Of a stretch of DNA of 48,669 nucleotides, positions 7,142 to 15,913 are shown piece after piece. This DNA comes from an uncultured Fibrobacter sp. (GTDB lineage Bacteria; Fibrobacterota; Fibrobacteria; Fibrobacterales; Fibrobacteraceae). The stretch's first letter is position 1. Every line of letters begins with the position of its first letter. The stretch covers positions 1 to 48,669 of the forward strand of contig CAMKMX010000022.1 in the NCBI GenBank assembly GCA_946414025.1, written 5' to 3'. Under the pieces are notes generated by a model. The model was not told where the DNA came from and made no database searches. It worked only from the letters and a program-made list of their open reading frames with translations. A program made the position numbers and the translations under genes.

Positions 7142-9334
7142 TTATTTTCGGATGATGAGCTTGTCTCCAATCCGGATTTTGGTGTCCTTGAGGTCGTTCC
7201 AGCGGACAATGTCCTCGATGGTCACGCCGTACTGGCGGGAAATGTCCCACAGGCCCTCCCCCTTCTTGACCACATGGACCCGTTCCTTGGCGGGCTTTTC
7301 CGACTTTGCGCCGGATGAACCTGCTGACTTATCGACAGCCTTTGCCGGCTTGGCCGATGGCTTTTCGCTAGAAGACTTGTCCGCCTTGGCCTGCTTTTCA
7401 GAAGATTTCGGGGCGTTCTTCACCACGGTCTGGGTAAACTCCGGAATCACCAGGGAATCCCCTACCGAAAGGCGATGGCTGTAGCCGCCGTTGGCCTCCA
7501 GAAGCATCACCACGGGCACGCCGAACTTCTTCGCGATTTCGGCGTAGGTGTCGCCCTCGCCCACCACGTAGCGTTCGCCCTTAGCAAGCTTCGGAGCCGA
7601 ACTCGCCTGGGGCACCACGGGTTTCAGTTCCGGCTTGGACACAAACAGGGTATCCCCCGGATTCACCACGTGGTCATCCTTCATGGAATTCCACACTCGT
7701 ATGCTTTCTTGAGACACGCCAAAGAGCCGAGCCACGGTGGCCACGTTGTCGCCCAGCTTGGCCACGTAGGTCTTGACCTTCGCAGGCTTCTTGCCCGTAG
7801 ATTTCTTGGGGGTGACCTTGATGGGAATCAGCAGGGTCTGCCCCGCACGAATACGGGTGCCCTTCATGTCGTTGGCCTGCTGGAGTTCCTTCACCGAAAT
7901 GCCGTACTGGCGCGAAATCACGCCCAGGTTTTCGCCCCGCTTGACCTTGTGGTGGTGCCAGCTAGAAAAGTTGTTCTTTTCCATCTTATCGTAGCCATCT
8001 ACAAAGGCGCTGCGGGTTCCCACCGGCAGGCGAAGCAGGTAAGAATCCCTGTTGGGCGGCGTGCACCACTTGACCAATTCCATATTCAGGCTCCGCAGGG
8101 TGTCTTCGGGGACCTTCAAAACCTTGGCCACCTCTTCCAGCGGGAAAGAGTCAAAAACCGTCACCGTGTCAAAGTCGGGCCTGTACTGCCGATTGATTTT
8201 CATGTCGTACTGTTCAGGATAATGGCCTATCACCATGGCGGCAAGGATTCTCGGCACATAGCGCATGGTTTCCTTGGGCAGTTCCAGATCCCAGTAGGTC
8301 ACCACCTGGGTGGTGTCCCAGGTAGAATCGGCCATTTTCTCCTTGACCAGGCGGCGCACGCGTCCCTCGCCGCAGTTGTAGGCGGCCATGGCCAACAGCC
8401 AGTCGTTGAATTCGTTGTACAGGCGAGACAGGTACTTGAGGGCGGCCGTGGTGGCCATTTCTGGATTGCGGCGCATGTCCACCCAATAGTCCACCGCAAG
8501 GCCGTAACGCTTGCCCGTCTCCGGAATGAACTGCCACATGCCGCTGGCCTTGGCACGGCTATAGGCCTTCAGCTTGAAACCGGATTCCACCAGGGCGAGG
8601 TAAATCAGGTCGCGGGGCATGCCCATCTCGTCGAGTTTAGAATAAACTAACGAGTCGTAGGCGGTCTTGCGGTTAAGGGAGCCTTCGGTAAAGGACCGGG
8701 CCCCGCCGCTCATGTAGAAAATTTCTTGCATCACCCGTTCGTTGAACACCACGGGCAGCGTAAACTGAGCCACGTCTATGGTATCCAAGAAGTTTTCGAT
8801 AACCTGCAAGGCAGCGCTATCCGCAGCGCTTTCGTCCAGGGCATCCACACCCTCGATAGACACTTCGTTCTGCTCGAACACCCCTGCATCTACGCCGATT
8901 TCTGAAATGTTGGGGTAAACTTCATCCAGGGCATCCACAATGCGGAGCGGCATCTTCGCCCGGTATATGGAATCAACGGATTCAGGAACATTTTGATAAA
9001 GTGTATCGTGCTTTTCGGCAATAAACTGCCGCAGGGATTCGTCCAGGTAATGCCTGGCCAAAAGCCATTCCTGGTTGTCCATGGCTTCCAGGGCGTACTG
9101 GTAATAAGTCCAAGAAGGCCGGACCGCCAGGGAATCGTGGACCTTTTCCCGGAGGGCCACCTGGGCAAAGGATTCCGAACCGTCTTCGGAATACACCAAA
9201 GAATCGGGCTTGCCCACAGGGCCGCCCGAAGGAACATCATTTGCAACTGGAGCCTGTGCCGGGGCACAGGCGGCTAGCAGGATAGCCGAAAGAAAAGTTC
9301 CCAGGACTACGATATGCCTAGAAAGGCATATCAC
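7142..9334 (-). CDS. mltD: LysM-containing membrane-bound lytic transglycosylase (MltD-like lipoprotein)
   Basis: A 730-residue protein that would cleave the MurNAc-GlcNAc bond of peptidoglycan from the periplasm. The start is GTG at 9334, overlapping the TGA of the small acidic gene upstream (GTGA), so translation is probably coupled. The signal peptide ends in LLAAC (lipidated C23). The SLT domain spans about 210-340 with catalytic E250 in ALVESGF, then SGMWQF and AMAAYNCGEGRV. Four LysM domains follow (about 462-505, 522-566, 588-631, 687-729), the last two separated by a Lys/Ser/Ala-rich linker of about 50 residues. E. coli MltD has fewer LysM copies. The roughly 190-residue N-terminal segment is not recognised. 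Confidence 0.92.
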   Translation of the reverse strand: MICLSRHIVVLGTFLSAILLAACAPAQAPVANDVPSGGPVGKPDSLVYSEDGSESFAQVALREKVHDSLAVRPSWTYYQYALEAMDNQEWLLARHYLDESLRQFIAEKHDTLYQNVPESVDSIYRAKMPLRIVDALDEVYPNISEIGVDAGVFEQNEVSIEGVDALDESAADSAALQVIENFLDTIDVAQFTLPVVFNERVMQEIFYMSGGARSFTEGSLNRKTAYDSLVYSKLDEMGMPRDLIYLALVESGFKLKAYSRAKASGMWQFIPETGKRYGLAVDYWVDMRRNPEMATTAALKYLSRLYNEFNDWLLAMAAYNCGEGRVRRLVKEKMADSTWDTTQVVTYWDLELPKETMRYVPRILAAMVIGHYPEQYDMKINRQYRPDFDTVTVFDSFPLEEVAKVLKVPEDTLRSLNMELVKWCTPPNRDSYLLRLPVGTRSAFVDGYDKMEKNNFSSWHHHKVKRGENLGVISRQYGISVKELQQANDMKGTRIRAGQTLLIPIKVTPKKSTGKKPAKVKTYVAKLGDNVATVARLFGVSQESIRVWNSMKDDHVVNPGDTLFVSKPELKPVVPQASSAPKLAKGERYVVGEGDTYAEIAKKFGVPVVMLLEANGGYSHRLSVGDSLVIPEFTQTVVKNAPKSSEKQAKADKSSSEKPSAKPAKAVDKSAGSSGAKSEKPAKERVHVVKKGEGLWDISRQYGVTIEDIVRWNDLKDTKIRIGDKLIIRK

Positions 9335-9534
9335 TGGTCGTAATCCAGGTCTTCGGCGTAGTCGGACCAGATCTGGTCGCGCTTGAAGGACGGCTGGTCG
9401 AAATCCACCTCTTCGTCCAGTTCTTCTTCCTCCTCCTCGATTTCCTCTTCGATTTCCTCGTTGGGGAAAGGAAGGGAATTATCGAAAGAATCACTCTTCG
9501 GCCTACGGCCGCAATGGTACGCATAGTTCAACAT
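9331..9534 (-). CDS. Small very acidic protein, unknown function
   Basis: A 67-residue protein; the ATG at 9534 is preceded by GAGGAG at ideal spacing, which decides the start. The middle is almost pure glutamate/aspartate (about residues 27-45). No signal peptide or membrane segment is visible. It is sandwiched in a tight operon: the membrane gene upstream stops inside its ribosome site, and its own stop overlaps the start of the lytic transglycosylase. The context suggests a link to cell-wall turnover, but nothing in the sequence gives a function. Confidence 0.7.
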   Translation of the reverse strand: MLNYAYHCGRRPKSDSFDNSLPFPNEEIEEEIEEEEEELDEEVDFDQPSFKRDQIWSDYAEDLDYDQ

Positions 9535-9544
9535 AGAATTCTCC

Positions 9545-9721
9545 TCAGTGCAGGACACGACTGATTCCAACCAGGATTACCCCGCTCATCACCAAAGACG
9601 CCACTATCTGGAGCACGATGATGACCCTATTGACCCGATAGGCTTTTTGGGCCTTTCTGTGCCAAGGGGGGAGTCCTGATTTAGTCTCTCGATTCGGTTC
9701 CACGAGTGGAAATGTATACAT
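9545..9721 (-). CDS. Small single-span membrane protein, unknown function
   Basis: About 58 residues: a basic N-terminal half (HRKAQKAYRVNR) followed by one hydrophobic helix near the C-terminus (VIIVLQIVASLVMSGVILVGI). The start at 9721 follows a weak GAAG; a start at 9793 is also open but adds a leader without ribosome site. The stop lies within the GAGGAG of the acidic-protein gene, pointing to a three-gene operon with the transglycosylase. Confidence 0.55.
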   Translation of the reverse strand: MYTFPLVEPNRETKSGLPPWHRKAQKAYRVNRVIIVLQIVASLVMSGVILVGISRVLH

Positions 9722-9770
9722 AAACTTCAAAAAGTCAATACCTTTGCGAAAAAAAATTAAATTTTTTGTG

Positions 9771-11807
9771 ATGAATGCTAAAAAATTGTTCATAACTCTT
9801 TGTCTAGCAACGACTTACGCATTTTCGCATACCGGTGCCATTCGCAACGGTGACGGCTTCAGGGTACCCTCGTCCACCACCCTAGGTCAGGGTTTTTTCT
9901 TCTTTTCCGGGAATTTCGAGAACCTGAGCGACGGCTCCCCTATGGCCATTGGCGGCTTTGAAAATACCAGAACAGGGAACATGCACGATGTCCCAAGCAA
10001 CATTCCGTCTGTCGGCGGAGCGTTTCAGGCCACATACGCCCCCCTGGATTTCTTTGAATTTGGCATTTACCAGCCCCTCTATTACGACGGGCAAGTAAAA
10101 GGAACCGATTTCGAGACCTCCGGAATCGGGGATATGCAAATATACGGCAAGGCATCTCTCCCAACGGATTTTCCGATAAGGCCTGCGGTATCGCTGGAAC
10201 TGTTTGCTCCCACAGGCGCCAAGGACGCCGGGTTCCGTCCCAGGCGCATCTGGAACATCAAGGACGGCAAGACTCACGCCTACACCTACGGCGAATGGTC
10301 CTTCGCCACCACACTTTTCTTAACGCTAGAACTGTTCAATATTGTACAATGGAACAACTACATCGGAAACTTCAGCACAGAATACGTGATGTGGGGAACG
10401 GGCCTCAATCTTTTTCCACACAAACTAATTTCTGTCATTCTTGAAGTTTCCGGGGAGACCAAAATTACCAAGACAAGAATCAGCGATCACCTAATCAACG
10501 ATTCTTTCCGTTTCTCGCCGGCAATTAAACTGCACCTACCCCAAGAATTCAATCTCCTGTTCGGTGTAGATATAGGCCTGGATTATTTCAGAGGCGCAAA
10601 GACAAGCAATGGGCACCTGGTAAGGCGCGACAACGCTGGTGAAGAAATATCGTACTATGTTTCCGGAAGCCCCAAGATTTCTATGACGCTTGGCATAAGC
10701 AAGGCAATTGACTTCAGCTGGAAAGATGCCGACCGCGACGGAGTGCCCGACCGTCTGGACATGTGTCCAGGATCAGCCCGTGACATGGTGGTAAACAACC
10801 GCGGATGCCCCGTAGATGAAGACCAAGACGGAGTGCTGAACATCGTAGATGATTGCCCAGGAACACCGCTAGGTGTTAAAGTAGACTATTCAGGATGTCC
10901 CCTGGACCAAGACATGGACGGCGTGCCTGATTACAAGGACACCTGCGAGAACACTCCGGTCGGTATGGCCGTAGATGCAAGCGGCTGCAAACTGGACACT
11001 GATGCCGACGGAATCGACGACAACGCAGACCAGTGTCCAAACACCCGTAAAGACGACCCCGTAGATGCAAAAGGCTGCCCTCTGGACGAAGACCACGACG
11101 GGGTGCAGAACGAAAACGACGCCTGCCCAGGTACACCCGAAGGCTGGAAGGTCAACCCCTTCGGCTGCCCCATGGACGAAGACCGGGACGGTATTCCCGA
11201 CGAAGTAGATAGCTGCCCGGGAACAGAGCTTGGAGAAACGGTCAACAAGGATGGCTGTCCCGTAGATTCCGACGGCGATGGCGTTTCTGACCTGCACGAC
11301 AACTGCACGGAAACCCCAAAGGACTATCCCGTAGATAAAAACGGCTGTCCGTTGGACACCGACAAAGACGGAGTCCCAGACGCTATAGACCAATGCCCAA
11401 AAACTCCTATCGGAGCCGTAGTAGATTCTTCGGGCTGCATCATGGATTCCGATTTTGACGGAGTTCCAGACCATCTGGACAAATGCCCCGCTACGCTCCC
11501 AAAAGTCAAAGTTGACGAAAATGGTTGCGCCCGAAATACCAAGCAGAACCTAAGCTCTATCGCCAAGGAAATCAAGTTCTTCAAAAACTCCAACCGCCTT
11601 ATAGCATCGAGCTATACCGCCCTGAACGATGCCATCATGCTCATGCGCAAGCATAACTTTACGCTGGAGGTAAGCGGGCCAGAAGGTAAAATCAATGCCA
11701 TCGGCGAATACCTAGAAGGCAAAGGTTTTGACTCCAAGGTCGTGACGCTTACGCCAACGGTTGGCGAAATAAAGCTAATTGCCGTTGACGTCAAATACGA
11801 AGAATAA
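9771..11807 (+). CDS. Outer-membrane barrel protein with nine TSP3 repeats and an OmpA-like C-terminus
   Basis: A 678-residue protein. The ATG at 9771 gives a signal peptide (ending about YAFSHTGA); an upstream TTG is open but without support. Residues about 25-315 have alternating aromatic beta strands typical of an outer-membrane barrel. Then come nine calcium-binding thrombospondin type-3 repeats of exactly 30 residues (DxDxDGxxDxxDxCP...GC), and a final about 90-residue region resembling an OmpA C-terminal fold but lacking the usual peptidoglycan-binding motif. The layout matches OprF/OmpA-type proteins that link outer membrane and wall. No Shine-Dalgarno is visible; TAAATT lies 7 nt before the ATG. 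The gene is divergent from the transglycosylase operon and ends at a strong terminator. Confidence 0.85.
   Translation: MNAKKLFITLCLATTYAFSHTGAIRNGDGFRVPSSTTLGQGFFFFSGNFENLSDGSPMAIGGFENTRTGNMHDVPSNIPSVGGAFQATYAPLDFFEFGIYQPLYYDGQVKGTDFETSGIGDMQIYGKASLPTDFPIRPAVSLELFAPTGAKDAGFRPRRIWNIKDGKTHAYTYGEWSFATTLFLTLELFNIVQWNNYIGNFSTEYVMWGTGLNLFPHKLISVILEVSGETKITKTRISDHLINDSFRFSPAIKLHLPQEFNLLFGVDIGLDYFRGAKTSNGHLVRRDNAGEEISYYVSGSPKISMTLGISKAIDFSWKDADRDGVPDRLDMCPGSARDMVVNNRGCPVDEDQDGVLNIVDDCPGTPLGVKVDYSGCPLDQDMDGVPDYKDTCENTPVGMAVDASGCKLDTDADGIDDNADQCPNTRKDDPVDAKGCPLDEDHDGVQNENDACPGTPEGWKVNPFGCPMDEDRDGIPDEVDSCPGTELGETVNKDGCPVDSDGDGVSDLHDNCTETPKDYPVDKNGCPLDTDKDGVPDAIDQCPKTPIGAVVDSSGCIMDSDFDGVPDHLDKCPATLPKVKVDENGCARNTKQNLSSIAKEIKFFKNSNRLIASSYTALNDAIMLMRKHNFTLEVSGPEGKINAIGEYLEGKGFDSKVVTLTPTVGEIKLIAVDVKYEE
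10725..11534 (+). repeat. Nine 90-bp coding repeats (TSP3)
   Basis: Nine tandem 30-codon units with no insertions or deletions (810 bp). Each encodes a D-rich calcium loop and a Cys pair (CP near position 14, GC near position 27). The units are well diverged in DNA, so this is an old array kept in register by selection. Confidence 0.85.
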
Positions 11808-11817
11808 AACCTAATGC

Positions 11818-11846
11818 AAAAAGCTCGGACAACGCCGAGCTTTTTT
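11818..11846. terminator. Bidirectional intrinsic terminator
   Basis: Stem AAAAAGCTCGG (11818-11828) with CCGAGCTTTTTT (11835-11846), 6-nt loop, located between the barrel gene and the convergent pilus operon. Confidence 0.9.
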
Positions 11847-11867
11847 CTTTAGCAAAAACAAATAAGG

Positions 11868-13355
11868 TTAGTCCCAGTCGCTATCGCTCTTTGCAGGAGC
11901 AGGGGCGGCTGGAGCCTTAGAAGCGGCGGGCTTATCGGCCTGTTTTGCAGGAGCGGGCTTCTGTTCCACCTTCTTTGCTTCGGGAGCTGCTGCAGCACCG
12001 GGCTTTTCCGTAGAAGGTTCAGAGGTCTGGATGCTGCCAATGTAGTTGCGGATAATACGCGGCGTCACGAAAATTACAAGATCCTTCTTGACCACGGACT
12101 TGCGGGAATACTTGAACAGGTTGCCAAACAGCGGGATATCCTTGAGGAACGGAATACCGCTTTCAGATTCCTGAGTTTCGTTACGGGTAAGACCACCGAT
12201 AACCACAGTTTCACCATCGGCCACGACCACCTTGGTCTTTGCTTCCTGGGTACTGATAACAATTTCACCCTTAGAGTCGTAATCGTAGGAGTTGTTTTCA
12301 GGATGCAGATCCAGCAAGATGCGGTTATCTCCGGAAACATGGGGAGTTACAGTCAGCTTGATACCCGTTTCCACCAGCTGGGTCGAAGATTCACCGCTGT
12401 CGTCAATCACACGGATAGAAACCTTGTCACCCATGAACACCTGAGCTTCGGTATTGTCCAAGGTAGATACCTGGGGGCTGGCAAGCACTTCGGTAGAAGC
12501 GTCACCCATCAGGTTAGAAATGGCAAGCTGCAAGTGGTTATCCAAAACGCTGGTAGTAATGGCCGTAGAAGCACCGCTCACAGCGGGAGACACGCCATTG
12601 TTGGGGAAAGAACGGATGGCAGCACTGGTACGGGTATCGCCAGCGCCACTCCCGTTAGGAGTTCCTGCCGCACCGGGAGTAAGAGAAGTGCTACCCATAG
12701 TAGCAGTCCAGTCCACACCAAGTTCGCGAGCCAGTTCGCTGTTCACCACCACGAGTTTGGCAGTAATCATAATCTGCAGGGTTTCCACATCCAATTCATT
12801 CAGGGCATTTTCCATCTGTTCAATGCGCCCATCGGTATCATAGACGATGATAGAGTTGGTACGTTCCACAATGGTGATGCGACCACGATTGGACTTCATG
12901 CTTTCAAGGACCTTTACCAGTTCTTCGGCCTTGGCATGGTGCACCTGGAAATTCCTACGGACCAAGGGGGCATTCTGTTCTGCCTGAGCCTCTTCATCCG
13001 CAATTTTCTTCAGTTTCGCCTGGTAGGTACTGGAACGCTGAATCACAATGTACTTGTCCTGAATAAGCCAGGTCAGGTCATTGATTTCGCAGATAATGTC
13101 CAGGGATTCCTGCCATGTCTTCTTGGTAATCTTGAGGCTCATCTTGCCCTTCACATCGGGAGCAAGCAAGATATCCACGCCCGCAGTAACGGAGAGGGAG
13201 CGGAATACGGCATCAAAATCCATATCCACGAAGGTGAAGTTATACAACTTCTTGTTGGGCTCCGAGGGGCCACTCTCTGCAGGCTGCTGGGCAAACGATG
13301 CCGCAAAGCCTACCGCAAGAAGCATGATGAGAACGATCTTGGCTACTTTTTTCAC
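11868..13355 (-). CDS. pilQ: Type IV pilus secretin
   Basis: A 495-residue secretin subunit of the outer-membrane pore through which the pilus emerges. The GTG start at 13355 overlaps the stop of the pilP-like gene. Signal peptide about 1-22; STN-type domain about 37-106; one N1-like domain about 133-190; secretin core about 285-437 with VLASPQVSTLDN, the VETGIKLTVTPHV strand and GIPFLKDIPLFGNLFK. A Gly/Ser/Thr-rich insertion at 220-265 precedes the core, and a Lys/Ala/Pro tail (about 448-495) follows it. It is shorter than proteobacterial PilQ (about 700 residues) because the N-terminal AMIN repeats are absent; an AMIN-like domain may instead lie in the neighbouring fusion protein. Last gene of pilMNOPQ. 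Confidence 0.92.
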   Translation of the reverse strand: MKKVAKIVLIMLLAVGFAASFAQQPAESGPSEPNKKLYNFTFVDMDFDAVFRSLSVTAGVDILLAPDVKGKMSLKITKKTWQESLDIICEINDLTWLIQDKYIVIQRSSTYQAKLKKIADEEAQAEQNAPLVRRNFQVHHAKAEELVKVLESMKSNRGRITIVERTNSIIVYDTDGRIEQMENALNELDVETLQIMITAKLVVVNSELARELGVDWTATMGSTSLTPGAAGTPNGSGAGDTRTSAAIRSFPNNGVSPAVSGASTAITTSVLDNHLQLAISNLMGDASTEVLASPQVSTLDNTEAQVFMGDKVSIRVIDDSGESSTQLVETGIKLTVTPHVSGDNRILLDLHPENNSYDYDSKGEIVISTQEAKTKVVVADGETVVIGGLTRNETQESESGIPFLKDIPLFGNLFKYSRKSVVKKDLVIFVTPRIIRNYIGSIQTSEPSTEKPGAAAAPEAKKVEQKPAPAKQADKPAASKAPAAPAPAKSDSDWD

Positions 13356-15316
13356 TTTTTACCCCCAAACTTATCGGGAAGACCCATGGAGTAGCGACGG
13401 CTCACACCGAATTCTTGAATCAGGAAGAGCACGTCTGTTTCTGTAATTTTCAATACCTTTCCATTCAAGATCTTATCCCCTTCCTTGAGGGTATAAGAAA
13501 CGGCCGGATTCTTTGCTTCCACCAGGATTGCCATAGGCACATCGGATTCCCAAATGATACCCACAAGCTCCACCTGGTCAATGTTAATGCCTTCTTCAAC
13601 CAATCCCTTGACATCTACAAAGGGATCACGACGTCCAAAAGAGCTGTAGGTAACGCGATCTTCGTACATGCCATCCAGCTGGCTTGCAATACTTATAGCC
13701 CCTTCAGTAAGAGCTCCCCGCTCCTTATCCACCTGTTTCAGGCGTTCCATCTGAACTGCAGAAAGCTCGTCCATATAACTTACGGAACGGCGATTCACAA
13801 AACCAACGCGGGCACCACTTTGAACCTTATAGTACAATCCCACCAGGTCCATATTCACCAAACGGTCGCCAAAAGAAAGACGATTGATAATCTGGGAATT
13901 GTCATTAGGACCTGCGTACATGTCAATTTCGTCTTCTACCACAATGAGTTCACGAACAACGGGCTTCAGGTGGAACGTCTGTGCCCCGGACACGATCTTC
14001 TTGCTGTCTTTTTCCAGTTTGCTCACAAAGGAATCAAAGCTCTGGCTTGCATCGACGGCCTTCATCCAGTCGCGAACGAAAATTCCGTCGGGCCTTGCAG
14101 ACCAGAAAACAAAACCATCACGCTTGATTACATTCTCTGTTTTCTGCAATACCAAAGCACCATCCTGAACCAAAATTACAGGTTTCGAGCCCACTGGCAG
14201 CTGGATTTTCAAACCATTAGCACCCCAGGACACCGTTTTCACCAATGTACCACTGCCAATCTTGAACAGGGGGGATTTCTGCGGTCCTGCAATACCGACG
14301 GTAATGATGGAAGCGTTGTCCGGTCCAGACACATTTTTAAGATTGATGGGATCATCAGCCACAATGCGGAACTGTTCCATGCCAGAACCCATCAGCACCG
14401 TAAATTCCTTGATGCTCGGCAGCAGCGCGGAGACAGCGGCACTGCTATCCTTGGTCGCCTTGTCCAGAATCTTCTGTTCTTCGGCCAGGCGCTTTGCCTC
14501 TTCGGCGGCAGCCTTCTTGGCGGCCTTTTCTTCTTCGGCAAGGCGTTTCTTTTCTTCGAGAGCGGCCTTCTCGGCAGCCTTCTTTTCTTCGGCCAAGCGT
14601 TTCTTCTCTTCGGCAGCAGCCTTAGCCGCGGCCTTCTTGTCTTCGAGGGCCTGCTTTTCGGCAGCCTTCTTCTCTTCGGCTAAACGTTTCTTTTCTTCGG
14701 CGGCAGCCTTGGCAGCAGCCTTCTTGTCTTCAATAGCCTGTTTTTCGGCAGCCTTCTTCTCTTCGGCTAAACGTTTTTTCTCTTCGAGAGCGGCCTTCTC
14801 GGCGGCCTTCTTCTCTTCGAGAGCCTGCTTTTCAGCAGCTTTCTTTTCTTCCAGAGCACGCTTGTCCGCTTCCTTTTTCTTTTGGGCAAAAACCTTAGAA
14901 AGTGTCCAGGCCTTACCCTTATTCCCTTTGAGTTTCAAAAGGAAATTGGAACCATCCAAGGAAATTTCGTTCTTGTCACCACTCAGGGACGGGCCCACAT
15001 TCATCTCGATTTTCAAGAACTGCATACCGCGGTAATTGTCCTTGAACACCCTCATGGATTTCACCCATTCGGAAGCTTCATCGATATCGTAGTTTCCTTC
15101 GCCCATGGCGAAATCCGTATTGGAAAAACCAACCGTCAGTTTCTTTGCCGCTGCGTCATATTTCTGGAAGAACGTGGGCAAATCTTCCTCGGATGCAAAC
15201 AGGAATCCCATTTCGCATCTCTTGGCATCGCAGACAAATTTTACATCCTTAATCTGAGCCGCAGTTGCAGAGGCGACAAAGGCAAGGAACAAAAGGACAA
15301 ATATCTTTTTCATCAT
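13352..15316 (-). CDS. pilP: PilP-like pilus protein fused to AMIN-like, long charged helix and SH3-like domains
   Basis: A 654-residue secreted or anchored protein in the position of pilP. Signal peptide 1-20; an AMIN-like beta domain about 21-135; a long Glu/Lys/Ala repeat (about 145-288, units such as EEKKAAEKQAL) predicted to be a single charged alpha helix of over 140 residues; a beta domain about 300-400; an SH3-like segment about 455-515 (YAGPNDNSQI...GDRLVNMD...VGFVNRRS); and a C-terminal PilP-type domain about 555-646 (FGRRDPFVDVKG, VELVGIIW). Normal PilP is about 175 residues. PilP links the inner-membrane PilNO complex to the secretin, so the helix could span the periplasm. Start and stop overlap its neighbours. 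Confidence 0.85.
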   Translation of the reverse strand: MMKKIFVLLFLAFVASATAAQIKDVKFVCDAKRCEMGFLFASEEDLPTFFQKYDAAAKKLTVGFSNTDFAMGEGNYDIDEASEWVKSMRVFKDNYRGMQFLKIEMNVGPSLSGDKNEISLDGSNFLLKLKGNKGKAWTLSKVFAQKKKEADKRALEEKKAAEKQALEEKKAAEKAALEEKKRLAEEKKAAEKQAIEDKKAAAKAAAEEKKRLAEEKKAAEKQALEDKKAAAKAAAEEKKRLAEEKKAAEKAALEEKKRLAEEEKAAKKAAAEEAKRLAEEQKILDKATKDSSAAVSALLPSIKEFTVLMGSGMEQFRIVADDPINLKNVSGPDNASIITVGIAGPQKSPLFKIGSGTLVKTVSWGANGLKIQLPVGSKPVILVQDGALVLQKTENVIKRDGFVFWSARPDGIFVRDWMKAVDASQSFDSFVSKLEKDSKKIVSGAQTFHLKPVVRELIVVEDEIDMYAGPNDNSQIINRLSFGDRLVNMDLVGLYYKVQSGARVGFVNRRSVSYMDELSAVQMERLKQVDKERGALTEGAISIASQLDGMYEDRVTYSSFGRRDPFVDVKGLVEEGINIDQVELVGIIWESDVPMAILVEAKNPAVSYTLKEGDKILNGKVLKITETDVLFLIQEFGVSRRYSMGLPDKFGGKK

Positions 15317-15912
15317 TTTGCTACCTTCTTGGATGTGTAAGTGGTCAGGTTAAAGGTAACCGACATGGTAATGGGAGTCCACCCATGGGTTTCCGCCTTC
15401 TGAAGCTCGGCGGCAATGCCGGAGTAGCGGTTAAGGCGCAGGTTAGAAATCGCCGTCGGGTAGTTGAAGTTTGCAATTTCGGCAAACAGGTAACCCAACA
15501 TGTGATAGCCAGAATTTACCGCAATGGAATAACGGTTCTCTATGTAGTGTTCCTTTTCGCTACCGCCTTCGGGATTGAATCGCTGGATTTGCACACCGGA
15601 GCTACGCAGCACAGAGTACAGGTCCTGCAAGCGCAGAGGTACTTTTTCCTCTTCGGGGAACATCTCTTTCAGTTTTTCAAAATCTTTTTCCGCTTGAACA
15701 AGTTGCATTTCAAGTTCAGCAACACGTTTTTTCTGGGCGTTAATCTTGTCCAGTTCCGCCTGAGCGGACTGCAGCTGATTTTCAAGACTTGTCCTTTCCT
15801 GGACAAAGGGATCCCACATATAGGTATAGACGCAATACGCCGCCGCCAAAATCAAGACGATAATGGAGATGGCATATATGTTCTTTTTGTCTTTCCAATC
15901 TATATTACCCAT
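15313..15912 (-). CDS. pilO: Type IV pilus alignment protein PilO
   Basis: A 199-residue inner-membrane protein: short cytoplasmic N-terminus, one transmembrane helix about 13-31, a coiled coil about 38-88, then a ferredoxin-like periplasmic domain. This is the PilO layout; PilO pairs with PilN. It lies 1 bp after pilN and its stop overlaps the start of the pilP fusion gene. Confidence 0.9.
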   Translation of the reverse strand: MGNIDWKDKKNIYAISIIVLILAAAYCVYTYMWDPFVQERTSLENQLQSAQAELDKINAQKKRVAELEMQLVQAEKDFEKLKEMFPEEEKVPLRLQDLYSVLRSSGVQIQRFNPEGGSEKEHYIENRYSIAVNSGYHMLGYLFAEIANFNYPTAISNLRLNRYSGIAAELQKAETHGWTPITMSVTFNLTTYTSKKVAK

Positions 15913-15913
15913 A

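Noticed and set aside
7475..8650. 391-codon open frame opposite the transglycosylase gene
   Set aside because: It is antisense to the well-supported SLT/LysM protein and its translation is His/Gly/Leu-rich, as expected from reading the complement of GC-rich codons.
14262..15035. Ala/Ser/Phe-rich open frame opposite the pilP fusion
   Set aside because: It is the complement of the Glu/Lys/Ala repeat; such frames stay open only because of the repeat's codon bias.
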